Of a stretch of 64,000 bases of DNA, positions 9,478-17,980 are shown piece after piece (position 1 is the first letter of the stretch; every line of letters starts with the position of its first letter). The DNA comes from Bacillus sp. B1-b2 (GTDB lineage Bacteria > Bacillota > Bacilli > Bacillales > Cytobacillaceae). The notes beneath the pieces were generated by a model that saw nothing but the letters and a program-made list of their open reading frames with translations, was not told where the DNA came from and ran no database searches. Position numbers and translations under genes: made by a program. The stretch covers positions 1-64,000 of the forward strand of contig NZ_WEHU01000016.1 in NCBI RefSeq assembly GCF_009183415.1. The letters run 5' to 3'.

Positions 9478-10113
9478 TTATTGTTTTACAGCTTCCATGA
9501 TCCAGACAAAATCATTCATCTGGTGAAAACTTACAGAGAAACCATTCTTCCTTAATATATTTTTTAAAACAGGAATAGTGGTATAATATTCTCTTTTCAA
9601 ATCTGCTACTAAATTAGCATACCCTAAATCTTCCGCCTTTTGAATAGCAGAATAATAAGCTTCCTTTGATTCAAATATTGTATCCGCAAAAACTATTTTA
9701 CCACCAACTAATAAGAAATCACTATATAACTTAATAGCAGTAGCTTTTTCTTCATCTGTTAAATGATGAAAAGCATAAGAACTAGTAAAGGTATCAGGTT
9801 TGCAATCTATGCAAAAATTCAAGAAATCCCCATCTAGTATTGTGACAAAATCTCCAACTTTTTCTACTGTTCTTTTTCTCATAGAAATAGATGGTTCAAT
9901 GCCTGTTACCTGTAAACCCTTATCTAATAGCTTAATCGTTAAATTTCCAGTTCCAGTTCCAAATTCTACAACATTGCCAAAAGATCGCTCAGCTACTGCA
10001 TATAAAATGTTTTGATATGAAGAAAATACCGCTTCATATTCTTTATTTTCATGTATGCTCTCATCATAAGAGTCAGCCCAATTTTCAAAGATATCTAAAA
10101 ACTCTCTTCCCAT
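9478..10113 (-). CDS. yrrT: YrrT-like SAM-dependent methyltransferase
   Basis: 211-residue class I methyltransferase; the SAM-binding motif is VVEFGTGTGNLT (about 51-62). It is first in the yrrT-mtnN-mccAB operon, and its substrate is not established. Production of S-adenosylhomocysteine next to the enzyme that consumes it fits the operon. The ATG at 10113 (MGREFLDIFENW) matches the B. subtilis start and follows GGGAGTGGAACAGAT; an ATG 24 bases upstream is in frame but precedes the SD. Confidence 0.9.
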   Translation of the reverse strand: MGREFLDIFENWADSYDESIHENKEYEAVFSSYQNILYAVAERSFGNVVEFGTGTGNLTIKLLDKGLQVTGIEPSISMRKRTVEKVGDFVTILDGDFLNFCIDCKPDTFTSSYAFHHLTDEEKATAIKLYSDFLLVGGKIVFADTIFESKEAYYSAIQKAEDLGYANLVADLKREYYTTIPVLKNILRKNGFSVSFHQMNDFVWIMEAVKQ

Positions 10114-10138
10114 ATCTGTTCCACTCCCACCAAACACT

Positions 10139-10160
10139 ATAATTCCTATGAGTATACTAT
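10139..10160 (-). promoter_or_regulatory. Possible CymR site upstream of yrrT
   Basis: On the minus strand the sequence contains ATACTCATAGGAATTATAG, with GGAATT at 10141-10146. Published CymR operators carry a GGAATT-type half and in B. subtilis CymR represses this operon. The match was made from memory of the consensus and not scored. Confidence 0.3.
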
Positions 10161-10359
10161 GATATAAACTAAAAGATGTTCTTCTTTTAGCATAGCTATT
10201 TCATTTTTTCATCAATCTAATTTCATAGATTAAATTTAATAGAAGCAAATCCATCATTTGAACCTTTCTTCGTTTCTATATGTTTTGATTATGGTATGAT
10301 AGCTTTACTTAAAGTAATCTGGTTTTCCAGTTAGTATATAAAAGAAAGGATGTAGTCAG

Positions 10360-10569
10360 ATGCATTTTCAAATGGAAATGATAGAGGATAAGGTGGAGTT
10401 TTTTGAAGGCGATAACCTCAAAACATTGGAAAAAAGGATACATGAACAAATTGAAATAAATAAAGCTATTTTACTTACGGTACATTCTGTTAGCCATCAA
10501 ACCACCTTGCTCGAAAATGGACGAATGTATTATACCGCAGTCGTTCATTTTAAAATGAAGGGGAAATAA
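10360..10569 (+). CDS. yrzA: YrzA / DUF2536 family small protein
   Basis: 69 residues, MHFQMEMIEDKVEFFEG and VHSVSHQTT matching B. subtilis YrzA, which lies next to yrrT in that genome as well. Function unknown. A soluble mixed alpha/beta protein by composition. The ATG follows AAAGGATG; a -10-like TATGAT lies near 10297. Confidence 0.85.
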   Translation: MHFQMEMIEDKVEFFEGDNLKTLEKRIHEQIEINKAILLTVHSVSHQTTLLENGRMYYTAVVHFKMKGK

Positions 10570-10577
10570 GCAATTGT

Positions 10578-10634
10578 AAAAAGCCTGAACTATTTGGAAT
10601 TATTACGATTGTTTTCCATATAGTTCAGGCTTTT
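10578..10634. terminator. Bidirectional terminator between yrzA and the yrrS side
   Basis: AAAAGCCTGAACTAT (10578-10592) pairs perfectly with ATAGTTCAGGCTTTT (10620-10634). T runs follow on both strands, so it serves yrzA and the minus-strand transcript. Confidence 0.9.
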
Positions 10635-10683
10635 AGTTGTTATTACCATACTCTATGAACTCTATTAAATGGATAACAAACAT
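10633..10683 (-). CDS. Possible 16-codon ORF after yrrS
   Basis: Reads MFVIHLIEFIEYGNNN. A strong AAAGGAGGG lies 6 bases before the ATG, and the stop codon touches the terminator stem. The peptide has an I-[EK]-YG motif also seen in the 28-codon ORF at 5909-5995. It may be a genuine small gene co-transcribed with yrrS, or an SD arising by chance. Confidence 0.35.
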   Translation of the reverse strand: MFVIHLIEFIEYGNNN

Positions 10684-10762
10684 TTGATTCCCTCCTTTAA
10701 AATTAGAAAGGAATGAAAATATTTGAAGCTCAATGAAACGAACTTGTTCATATTGGTAACGA

Positions 10763-11398
10763 TTATCTGATATTTAAATCCTGTACTTCTTCTACTTTTG
10801 TAGGTTTCCATCCACTTCCGTTAACCCATTCAATGTATACGCGGTATTTTTCTGTCTTATCTTTAGAAGATACGGTACCGATTGATTTTTGTGGATCTTT
10901 ATTATTGTTACCAAGGAACCATACTACCATGTTATCACTGTCTAAACCAGTTGCATAGGCAATTGCTTCTAATTGTTCATTCCAATCCGTTCCTTCAGAG
11001 TAGGTAGCAACATGTTCTCCAGTTTGTGTAGTACCCACTGGTTTCCATGAAGGGTTTTCAATTGTAGTAATAACATTCGAATCACTACCGCCTTCTGTAA
11101 TAATGGCTCCATCTTCCCCTATTTCCTGATCCTCATCTTCCTTATCACTTGCTTTATTGCTGTCTTTGTTATCTTTTTGGCTAGCAGCAGATTCTGCATT
11201 TTGTTGGGTGTTAGTAGTTTCTGCTGTCTCTTCTTGATCATCCTTGTTGCTAAAGATAGAATACGAGACAACTACAATTAACAGAATCACAACGATAATT
11301 AGTCCATTTAGTATGAGGTTTGTTTTCTTTCTCTTGGAGCGTTGTTGATATCTTGTTCTACTTGCATTTGTTTCCTCATTAAGTTCTTGCTTGTTCAA
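10763..11398 (-). CDS. yrrS: YrrS-like membrane-anchored protein (DUF1510)
   Basis: 211 residues: a basic cytoplasmic start (TRYQQRSKRKKTN), one membrane segment (about 29-48), a low-complexity acidic Gln/Glu/Asp/Lys linker (about 52-95), and a folded extracellular C-terminal domain with conserved Trp residues (NPSWKPVG, GSGWKPTKV), typical of DUF1510. Downstream of pbpI as in B. subtilis, suggesting a role at the cell wall. Function unknown. Confidence 0.88.
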   Translation of the reverse strand: MNKQELNEETNASRTRYQQRSKRKKTNLILNGLIIVVILLIVVVSYSIFSNKDDQEETAETTNTQQNAESAASQKDNKDSNKASDKEDEDQEIGEDGAIITEGGSDSNVITTIENPSWKPVGTTQTGEHVATYSEGTDWNEQLEAIAYATGLDSDNMVVWFLGNNNKDPQKSIGTVSSKDKTEKYRVYIEWVNGSGWKPTKVEEVQDLNIR

Positions 11399-11596
11399 GG
11401 TGTTTCTCCTCCTAGTTCATGCGAAAAGTATCTATTATCTATCTCTTTTTTAAAGTTCCATTTTCACGTACTTCCAAAGCATTCATTTACTACAAGACAG
11501 TAACTTTGATGGGTCACAACTGCCTTATAGACTGTAGATATTTTAACATGTTTTTATAGAATTAGAAAAGAAAAACCAAATTTTGAGTTCTAATAC

Positions 11597-13351
11597 CTAT
11601 GAATTTCCATTTAATTCATACGTTACTTTCACCATATCGGCAAAAACGGGGTTTACTCCACCCACATCTGAAAAAACGTCTAAATTTACAGTAACTAATG
11701 CATATTTAGGATTTTCATAAGGGAAGTAACCAGCGAACCATTTGTTATGAAGCTGTTTATCCTCTACATAAACACCAGTTTCAGCGGTCCCTGATTTTCC
11801 TGCAACTGTATAAGGGAGATCTTGAAACCATCTGCCCGTACCATTTTGGTTAACCACTACTTCTCTTAATAGTTCTTGTAATCTTGAAATGGTATAAGGG
11901 GAAAGGGTATCTCCTTCTAATTCTTTCTTTCCAAAAGAGTACAGAGTAGTCCCATTTTTATATTGAATTTGAGAGACAGCCTGTACACTTTCCTTTTTCC
12001 CACCTTTAGCAATGGTGGACATCATGTTGGCGACTGCAAGAGGTGTTACTCTTACCTCGTTTTGTCCTATTCCAGTCAGAGCTACATAATTATTATCCTT
12101 TTTCTCTTCTTCCTTTAAGAAAATTCTTCCTTCTTCCTCTCCAGTTAATTGTCTAAAGTTCTCTAAGTGAAATACATCCCCTTCCCACCCAGATATATTT
12201 GTTAGCGCTAATTTGTCAGCATATTCTGCTATTAAGTTCACATTAATATCTTTTAACTCTTTCGCTAATGTACTAAATGTATTATTACAGCTTACCGCAA
12301 AACTAGTAGTGAAATCTAGCATACCATGTTGATAAACAGTGTCAGGTTCTCCATTAATTTTTTTACTACAATCAAAAGTACGATTTCCCTCGATATTATT
12401 ATCCATTGCAGCTGCAGCGACTACTGTCTTAAAAACTGAGCCTACAATTTGTTGTTTTAACATATAATTGTTAATTCCATTTGTTTCATACGGATTTTCT
12501 TCACTAATATGAGGTCTTGAAACCATAGCCGCAATAGAGTTATCCTCTAGGTTTAATAAAACAAGCCCACCTTTTTTTATACCATGCTGATCTACTAGCT
12601 CTTCTGCTCTTTGTTGTAAATCAAGATCAATTGTTGTTTTTATATTTACAGGATAAAATGGATTCCCTGGTTCGACATATTTAACATTAAGGCCAAATAG
12701 AGGATCACCTTTAGCATCCACATGATACACTAATTTAGAATCTCCCTCTGGTAATAGAAATTCATCAAAGCTTTGTTCTAAACCTGTTAACCCAATAAGC
12801 GTATCATTCGATAACTCTTTATCAGTATAGCGATTTCTTAAAAGATCTGTGTTTTGACCGGTAATTCCGATTAGTTGCTCAGCAATTGTTTGATTAAGGT
12901 GAAATTTCTTTTCTACAGCGAACACTCCAGGTATCTTCAAGTTATTGATTTCATCCACTTGACTCGTTGTTAATACTAATGGTTGTTTCCCTCCGTATAC
13001 AACTGGCTCTTCTGCTTCTTTAATACTATTTTTAACATTATATTCACTAGTCCCAATAATATCCGCTATTTTTTGACTATTCCAATCCATCTTATTTAAG
13101 AAAGGAAATAGTATTAATACGGCTTTCGTTTGATCAGTTAAGGATTGTCCATTTTTATCAAGAAAGGAACCTCTTCCATTATCTAATTCCATTTCTTGTG
13201 ATCTTTGTTTGACACTTGCCTCTACTAAGTTCACCCCATGTTTTGAAAAATGCTCTGTCTCTACTAATTGTATTTGAACTAGTCGGGCAATAAGTAACAT
13301 TAAACCTGTAATAAATAATATACCAATACCTACCGTTCTTTTTCTCCACAT
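11597..13351 (-). CDS. pbpI: Penicillin-binding protein PbpI (class B transpeptidase)
   Basis: Peptidoglycan DD-transpeptidase, 584 aa, the length I recall for B. subtilis PBP4b. One N-terminal membrane anchor (about 7-25), a dimerisation and NTF2-like region to about residue 220, then the transpeptidase domain. The three active-site motifs are present: SVFK (serine nucleophile), SCN and KSGTAETG. In B. subtilis it is a SigF-transcribed sporulation PBP. The ATG at 13351 (MWRKRTVGIG) is used; its SD GAGGTG is inside the 3' arm of the greA terminator hairpin. Confidence 0.93.
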   Translation of the reverse strand: MWRKRTVGIGILFITGLMLLIARLVQIQLVETEHFSKHGVNLVEASVKQRSQEMELDNGRGSFLDKNGQSLTDQTKAVLILFPFLNKMDWNSQKIADIIGTSEYNVKNSIKEAEEPVVYGGKQPLVLTTSQVDEINNLKIPGVFAVEKKFHLNQTIAEQLIGITGQNTDLLRNRYTDKELSNDTLIGLTGLEQSFDEFLLPEGDSKLVYHVDAKGDPLFGLNVKYVEPGNPFYPVNIKTTIDLDLQQRAEELVDQHGIKKGGLVLLNLEDNSIAAMVSRPHISEENPYETNGINNYMLKQQIVGSVFKTVVAAAAMDNNIEGNRTFDCSKKINGEPDTVYQHGMLDFTTSFAVSCNNTFSTLAKELKDINVNLIAEYADKLALTNISGWEGDVFHLENFRQLTGEEEGRIFLKEEEKKDNNYVALTGIGQNEVRVTPLAVANMMSTIAKGGKKESVQAVSQIQYKNGTTLYSFGKKELEGDTLSPYTISRLQELLREVVVNQNGTGRWFQDLPYTVAGKSGTAETGVYVEDKQLHNKWFAGYFPYENPKYALVTVNLDVFSDVGGVNPVFADMVKVTYELNGNS

Positions 13352-13384
13352 AAAAAACACCTCATCAACAGTGTTGACGAGGTG
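13352..13384 (-). terminator. greA terminator that contains the pbpI SD
   Basis: Read on the minus strand, a 12-bp stem (13373-13384 with 13358-13369, one G-U pair that is only a pair in this direction) has a 3-base loop and is followed by T6, and the next base is the A of the pbpI ATG. The pbpI SD GAGGTG is the end of the stem. Full readthrough transcripts would therefore have the pbpI SD paired. Confidence 0.88.
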
Positions 13385-13415
13385 TACCTTTTTCAAACCA
13401 ACGATAGTTGGAGAA

Positions 13416-13892
13416 TTATTTAATAGTAAGGATTTTTACGTTCATTTCTCCACCAGGAGTTTGTACTACTACTTTGTCTCCAACTTTTTTACCAATTAAG
13501 TTTTTAGCAATTGGAGAGTCGTTGGAAATTTTCCCTTCAAATGGATCTGCTTCTGCACTTCCAACGATTGTGTATGTTTCTTCGTCTCCATCTGGTAACT
13601 CAATAAAAGTTACAGAGCTTCCTAAAGAAACTTTATCACGATCTAATTCATCTTCTGAAATGATTCTTGCATTACGAATCATGTTTTCAATTGTTGTAAT
13701 ACGACCTTCAACAAATGCTTGTTCTTCTTTTGCCGAATCATACTCTGAGTTCTCTGATAAATCACCAAAACTACGAGCTATTTTAATACGCTCTACTACT
13801 TCTTTACGCTTAACCGTTTTTAATTGTTCTAATTCTTGTTCTAACTTTTCTTTACCTGCTAATGTCATTGGAAATTCTTTTTCGATTGCCAA
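13416..13892 (-). CDS. greA: Transcription elongation factor GreA
   Basis: Rescues backtracked RNA polymerase by stimulating transcript cleavage. 158 aa: N-terminal coiled coil with the acidic tip ([18 protein letters not shown]) and a C-terminal FKBP-like domain ([20 protein letters not shown]). Very close to B. subtilis GreA. The TTG at 13892 is the start: AAGGAG lies 8 bases upstream, and the product begins [14 protein letters not shown] three codons upstream overlaps the SD and is rejected. Confidence 0.96.
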   Translation of the reverse strand: MAIEKEFPMTLAGKEKLEQELEQLKTVKRKEVVERIKIARSFGDLSENSEYDSAKEEQAFVEGRITTIENMIRNARIISEDELDRDKVSLGSSVTFIELPDGDEETYTIVGSAEADPFEGKISNDSPIAKNLIGKKVGDKVVVQTPGGEMNVKILTIK

Positions 13893-14263
13893 AATCTTCA
13901 CTCCTTAAAAGTATCGAGCCCTTACTTTATTTATTACCGCTTTACGTATTACAAACGGCTATAAGTAAGCAACTCTTTCATTATGTATTAAAGATATTAG
14001 CACACAAATCATTTCGCGCGCTTTAATTTCTAATAGAATGAGTTTAATACGGATTGCCAAAAAAAGAAAGCATTTTCTATCAAGAAAAGGAATGTTCCTT
14101 ACAGTTTTCACTATTTTATGTTATTTTTGCAAGAATATCCATCTTCTTTTCGACTTTTCCTGTAGTCCTCCATAAGAGGGAAGGGCTGCTTCACATAAAG
14201 TTTTTCTTTCATGTGAAGGCAACCCTATCATTTAAGAATACTATCTACAACACACTAATTGTT
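13893..14263. other. Gene-free interval between greA and udk
   Basis: About 370 bases. The only structure seen is an imperfect inverted repeat at about 14183-14227: TTCACAT and ATGTGAA arms flanked by AGGG and CCCT. No T run follows on either strand, so it is not an obvious terminator. Presumably the greA promoter lies here, but I cannot place it. Confidence 0.4.
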
Positions 14264-14899
14264 TCACAATAATGACTTTTGTTCAAGAATGGTTTGTATT
14301 TTGGTAACCATTAAATCAATTGCTACATGATTTTGGCCACCCTCTGGAATAATAATATCTGCATATCTTTTCGTTGGTTCAATAAATTGATTGTGCATTG
14401 GTCTTACAACATTCACATACTGATCAATGACAGAATCTAATGTTCTTCCTCGTTCTTGAATATCTCTTGTCATTCTTCTAATAATACGGATATCCGCATC
14501 TGTATCTACATATAACTTCATATCCATTAAGTTTCTAAGTCCTTCATCTTCTAAGATAAGGATACCTTCGACAATAATAACATCCTTAGGCTCTACATGA
14601 ATACTCTCTTCTGAGCGAGTATGCATCGAGTAATTATAAACAGGCTTTTCAACCGACTCATAATTTAATAACTTTTGGATATGATTTATTAAAAGTTCAT
14701 TATCAAACGCTAAAGGATGGTCATAGTTTGTTTTTAGGCGCTCCTCAAAAGGCAAATGAGACTGATCCTTGTAATAATAATCTTGTTCAAGCATAAGAAT
14801 AGAATGACCTTTAAAATGATCAAAAATTGCTTTTGTCACACTCGTTTTTCCAGATCCGGAGCCACCCGCGACACCAATTACTACTGGTTTTGGTTGCAT
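14264..14899 (-). CDS. udk: Uridine kinase
   Basis: Phosphorylates uridine and cytidine to UMP and CMP in pyrimidine salvage. 211 aa, same size as the B. subtilis enzyme. Walker [11 protein letters not shown] (15-24), nucleoside-binding [21 protein letters not shown] and the lid arginines in [12 protein letters not shown] are present. It starts 2 bases after trhP2 ends, with the SD GAAGGAGC inside the end of that gene. Confidence 0.96.
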   Translation of the reverse strand: MQPKPVVIGVAGGSGSGKTSVTKAIFDHFKGHSILMLEQDYYYKDQSHLPFEERLKTNYDHPLAFDNELLINHIQKLLNYESVEKPVYNYSMHTRSEESIHVEPKDVIIVEGILILEDEGLRNLMDMKLYVDTDADIRIIRRMTRDIQERGRTLDSVIDQYVNVVRPMHNQFIEPTKRYADIIIPEGGQNHVAIDLMVTKIQTILEQKSLL

Positions 14900-14901
14900 T
14901 T

Positions 14902-16170
14902 TTATAGCTCCTTCCTCATCATATTATTAGGATATACAGGTTTGTCTACTTTAAAAGTGACAATTTGAAGTGGATGTCTTGCAGCATCTAATTCATTTCC
15001 TTTTTCATCCCATACTTTATCAATATTCATTGTAAAATTATCTATTTCAGGACCAAAGAATTCTACTTCTTGTCCAGGTTTAAAGAAGTTTCTTTGTTGC
15101 AATGTAACCATTTTTGTTTCTTCGTTATAGTCAAGAACTAAGCCTACAAAATCAAAGGTTGTCTTTTTGCTATGATTGCCAAACATTTGCTCTTTATACC
15201 CTGGTTGTCCTTCAAAGAACGCAGGAGCAGTTTCACGATTGGCACACTTGTCTAACTCCTTCAACCAACTCTCTTTAATAACAAAATGATCTGGATCTGC
15301 ACAATAAGCATCTATTACTTTACGATAAACACTAACTACTGTTGCAATATAGTGAATGGACTTCATTCTTCCTTCTATCTTTAAACTGTCAATTCCTAAT
15401 TCAATCATACGAGGAATAGATTCAATTAATTTTAAATCTTTTGGGCTCATTGCGAATGGAGCATCCTCTGTTTGGAATAATGGATTTTCTTGTGTACCAT
15501 TTAATGCATACAGGTCATAATCCCAGCGACAAGACTGACAGCAGCCACCTCGATTGGAATCTCGTGCAGTCATATGGTTACTTAATGTACAGCGACCAGA
15601 GTATGCAATACACATTGCTCCATGAATGAATGTTTCAATTTCAATATCCACTTTTTCTTTCATTTCTTTAATCTCTTCCGCACTTGTTTCACGAGCTAAT
15701 ACTACACGCTCTAAACCTTCTTCTTTCCAGTACTGAACAGCTTTCCAGTTAGATAGAGATTGTTGCGTACTTAAGTGCACTTCAATTTCAGGTGCTACTC
15801 TTCTACAAGTCTCAATGATAAGCGGATCTGCTACGATAATACCATGAACTCCTGCTTCTTTTAATCCGAGTAGATATTCTTCTAACCCTTCAATGTTTTC
15901 ATTATGGGCAAAAATATTAGTAGTAACATAAATTTTCGCATTATACTTTTTAGCAAATTCCACTCCTTCTTTCATTTCTTCAAAAGTGAAATTTCCAGCA
16001 TTGGAACGCAATCCATATTCTTGACCACCAATAAATACAGCATCGGCTCCGTATGCTACAGCAATTTTTAATTTCTCTAAGTTACCAGCTGGCGCTAATA
16101 GCTCTGGTTTTTTTACAATTACTCTTTTTCCATTTCTTATTTCTGAAATAGAATCGAAAACAGTTGTCAT
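14902..16170 (-). CDS. trhP2: tRNA 5-hydroxyuridine synthesis protein TrhP2 (U32 family, YrrO)
   Basis: 422-residue U32 'peptidase family' protein. In B. subtilis YrrN and YrrO are required for prephenate-dependent hydroxylation of U34 in tRNA (ho5U34). The signature ESFIHGAMC-type motif (here [16 protein letters not shown]) and the cysteine cluster [21 protein letters not shown], likely for an iron-sulfur cluster, are present; the C-terminal beta domain begins near residue 330. It follows trhP1 by 20 bases with AAAGGAGG. Confidence 0.93.
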   Translation of the reverse strand: MTTVFDSISEIRNGKRVIVKKPELLAPAGNLEKLKIAVAYGADAVFIGGQEYGLRSNAGNFTFEEMKEGVEFAKKYNAKIYVTTNIFAHNENIEGLEEYLLGLKEAGVHGIIVADPLIIETCRRVAPEIEVHLSTQQSLSNWKAVQYWKEEGLERVVLARETSAEEIKEMKEKVDIEIETFIHGAMCIAYSGRCTLSNHMTARDSNRGGCCQSCRWDYDLYALNGTQENPLFQTEDAPFAMSPKDLKLIESIPRMIELGIDSLKIEGRMKSIHYIATVVSVYRKVIDAYCADPDHFVIKESWLKELDKCANRETAPAFFEGQPGYKEQMFGNHSKKTTFDFVGLVLDYNEETKMVTLQQRNFFKPGQEVEFFGPEIDNFTMNIDKVWDEKGNELDAARHPLQIVTFKVDKPVYPNNMMRKEL

Positions 16171-16190
16171 TTTATATCCTCCTTTTCTCC

Positions 16191-17120
16191 TTAATAAACA
16201 GTTTCTTTAAAGAAGAACCCTGTATCTAAAGATCTATTTGCTGGTTGAATGCTTTCAATCTCTGAAAGGAGATTATCTTTCTCCTCATCATACTGATCTG
16301 GATTATCTAAGTACATTTCTATAGCTTTATTGTACAGCCCTGTCACAGCAATAATATATGCCGAGTCTTTTAGTACTCCATCAATTTTGAAGGCATCAAT
16401 TTCCGCATCAATCATTTCTTGTAATTCATCAATTATACAAATATCATTAGGGCTCATGATATGAGTACCATTTTCATCTTCAAAAATTGGGTATTTATTT
16501 TCTCTTTCCTTATCATGTAAGAACAAGTTTTTATCCTTTTGATGCTCTTCCATCTCTTCTTGTTTGTCTTGATATTGGAAATAGTGACCTAATAAAGAAC
16601 GCTTTGATTGAAACATAGTAGTCATTCCATGAACTTGTACTTCTATTTCCACTTCTGCATGCTCCTTTGTTTCAATAACAGCATCCATGCTTATTTCTCT
16701 AGCTAGAACCGCTCTTTTTGCACCTTTTCTTCCCCAATAATTACATGTATACCAATTAGTACCGATTGTTTCCGCATTCCAGTGCAGCTTTAATTCAGGT
16801 GCAACTTCTTTAGCTATCATTAATACAGCTGGATCTCCGTATACAAGTGCATCTACCTGTACTTCTTTTAAGAAAGCAATATAATCTGTTAATTCATCTA
16901 TCTTCTCATTATGGAAGATTGCATTAACTGCTACATAAACTTTTTTATTTCTACTATGAGCCAATTCAACTACTTTTTCTACATCATCTCTGTTGAATTC
17001 TCCTGCCAATCTTAAGCCAAACTTTTGTTCTCCAATGATGAACGCATCTGCACCATTATCCATTAAAGGTACAATATCACTTATCTGAGTTGGAGTTACA
17101 AGTAATTCTGGTCTTTTCAT
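16191..17120 (-). CDS. trhP1: TrhP1 (U32 family, YrrN)
   Basis: 309 residues, paralogous to TrhP2 but shorter and without its cysteine-rich segment: the corresponding motif is VQVHGMTTMFQSKRSLLGHYF, with no cysteines. It is the partner subunit of TrhP2 in ho5U34 synthesis by analogy to B. subtilis. The start codon overlaps the trmR stop (ATGA), so translation is coupled. Confidence 0.9.
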   Translation of the reverse strand: MKRPELLVTPTQISDIVPLMDNGADAFIIGEQKFGLRLAGEFNRDDVEKVVELAHSRNKKVYVAVNAIFHNEKIDELTDYIAFLKEVQVDALVYGDPAVLMIAKEVAPELKLHWNAETIGTNWYTCNYWGRKGAKRAVLAREISMDAVIETKEHAEVEIEVQVHGMTTMFQSKRSLLGHYFQYQDKQEEMEEHQKDKNLFLHDKERENKYPIFEDENGTHIMSPNDICIIDELQEMIDAEIDAFKIDGVLKDSAYIIAVTGLYNKAIEMYLDNPDQYDEEKDNLLSEIESIQPANRSLDTGFFFKETVY

Positions 17121-17764
17121 TCTGATCCCCTCTTTTTACTGATAGCAATACCATCACCTACTGGCAGAATTGCTGTATAGTATTCTTGATTTTCCATAAG
17201 CCATTTGTTATAATCATTAATTTTACGAACGAGTTGTCGAACATTTCTACTTTCTACCTTTTCTGCGGCAACTAGTCCATGAAACAAAATATTATCTGAA
17301 TATATTACTCCATTGTTAGCGAGTAGTTTTGAATATAAATGAAAGAATTTTTGATATTGTCCTTTAGCGGCATCAATAAAGATAGCATCAAATGGACCAT
17401 AAGCTTTTACTTCTTCTTCTATCTCTAGCGCATCCCCTTTTAATAATATTACTTGGGATTCTTTTTGAAATTTTTTCACATTCTCAACAGCAATTAGGTA
17501 CCGGGTATCATCTCTTTCGATAGACACGATCTGGGAGGATGGAAATGCATCGGCCATTCTTAGAGCAGAATATCCTATAGCAGTACCGATTTCTAAAACT
17601 TTTTTTGGTTGTTGGATACGAAGAAGCTGCAAAAGTGTCTCTATTCCAATTAGCTCCATTATAGGTACATCTTGTTGCTTCGCATATTCTTCTATTTCCA
17701 TAAATTCCTTTTTTCTATCTGGAATCATCTTTTCAATATATTCCAATATTTGGTCATTCTGCAA
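17117..17764 (-). CDS. trmR: tRNA 5-hydroxyuridine methyltransferase TrmR (YrrM)
   Basis: 215-residue O-methyltransferase family 3 protein. SAM-binding motif VLEIGTAIGYSALRMA (55-70) and FIDAAKGQY with the metal-binding aspartate are visible. In B. subtilis TrmR methylates ho5U34 to mo5U34, the step after TrhP1/P2, and gene order supports the same role here. The start is TTG at 17764, preceded by AGGAGGG. Confidence 0.92.
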   Translation of the reverse strand: MQNDQILEYIEKMIPDRKKEFMEIEEYAKQQDVPIMELIGIETLLQLLRIQQPKKVLEIGTAIGYSALRMADAFPSSQIVSIERDDTRYLIAVENVKKFQKESQVILLKGDALEIEEEVKAYGPFDAIFIDAAKGQYQKFFHLYSKLLANNGVIYSDNILFHGLVAAEKVESRNVRQLVRKINDYNKWLMENQEYYTAILPVGDGIAISKKRGSE

Positions 17765-17932
17765 GAAATGAGTCCCTCCTAGCTTAAGCTTAGCCCCTAC
17801 CCTTTTAGCCCTCTACCTAAAAATAGTTAGCTTCTAATGAATAGAACCTAACACTTGACGTAAAATGAGTACATAACTGGCTACTCAAACAATATATATA
17901 CGTAAAAACACTTGTACTATTTTATCATAAAA

Positions 17933-17968
17933 TAAGTAGGAAAGCTATTAAAACTGCTTCCCTACTTT
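17933..17968 (-). terminator. Terminator after mltG
   Basis: On the minus strand AAAGTAGGGAAGC pairs with GCTTTCCTACTT, followed by ATTTTATG. It lies between mltG and trmR, so trmR starts from a promoter in 17765-17930. Confidence 0.75.
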
Positions 17969-17980
17969 TATCAAACTATC

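Noticed and set aside
13408-13908. 166-codon ORF on the plus strand opposite greA
   Set aside because: It is fully antisense to a highly conserved gene, has no SD, and its product is serine-rich in a way expected from reading an alpha-helical acidic gene backwards.
14183-14227. Inverted repeat after udk taken as a terminator
   Set aside because: No T run on either strand, and the pairing is interrupted.
14054-14272. 72-codon ORF upstream of udk on the plus strand
   Set aside because: Composition is Phe/Ser-rich chance reading of A/T-rich DNA; no SD.
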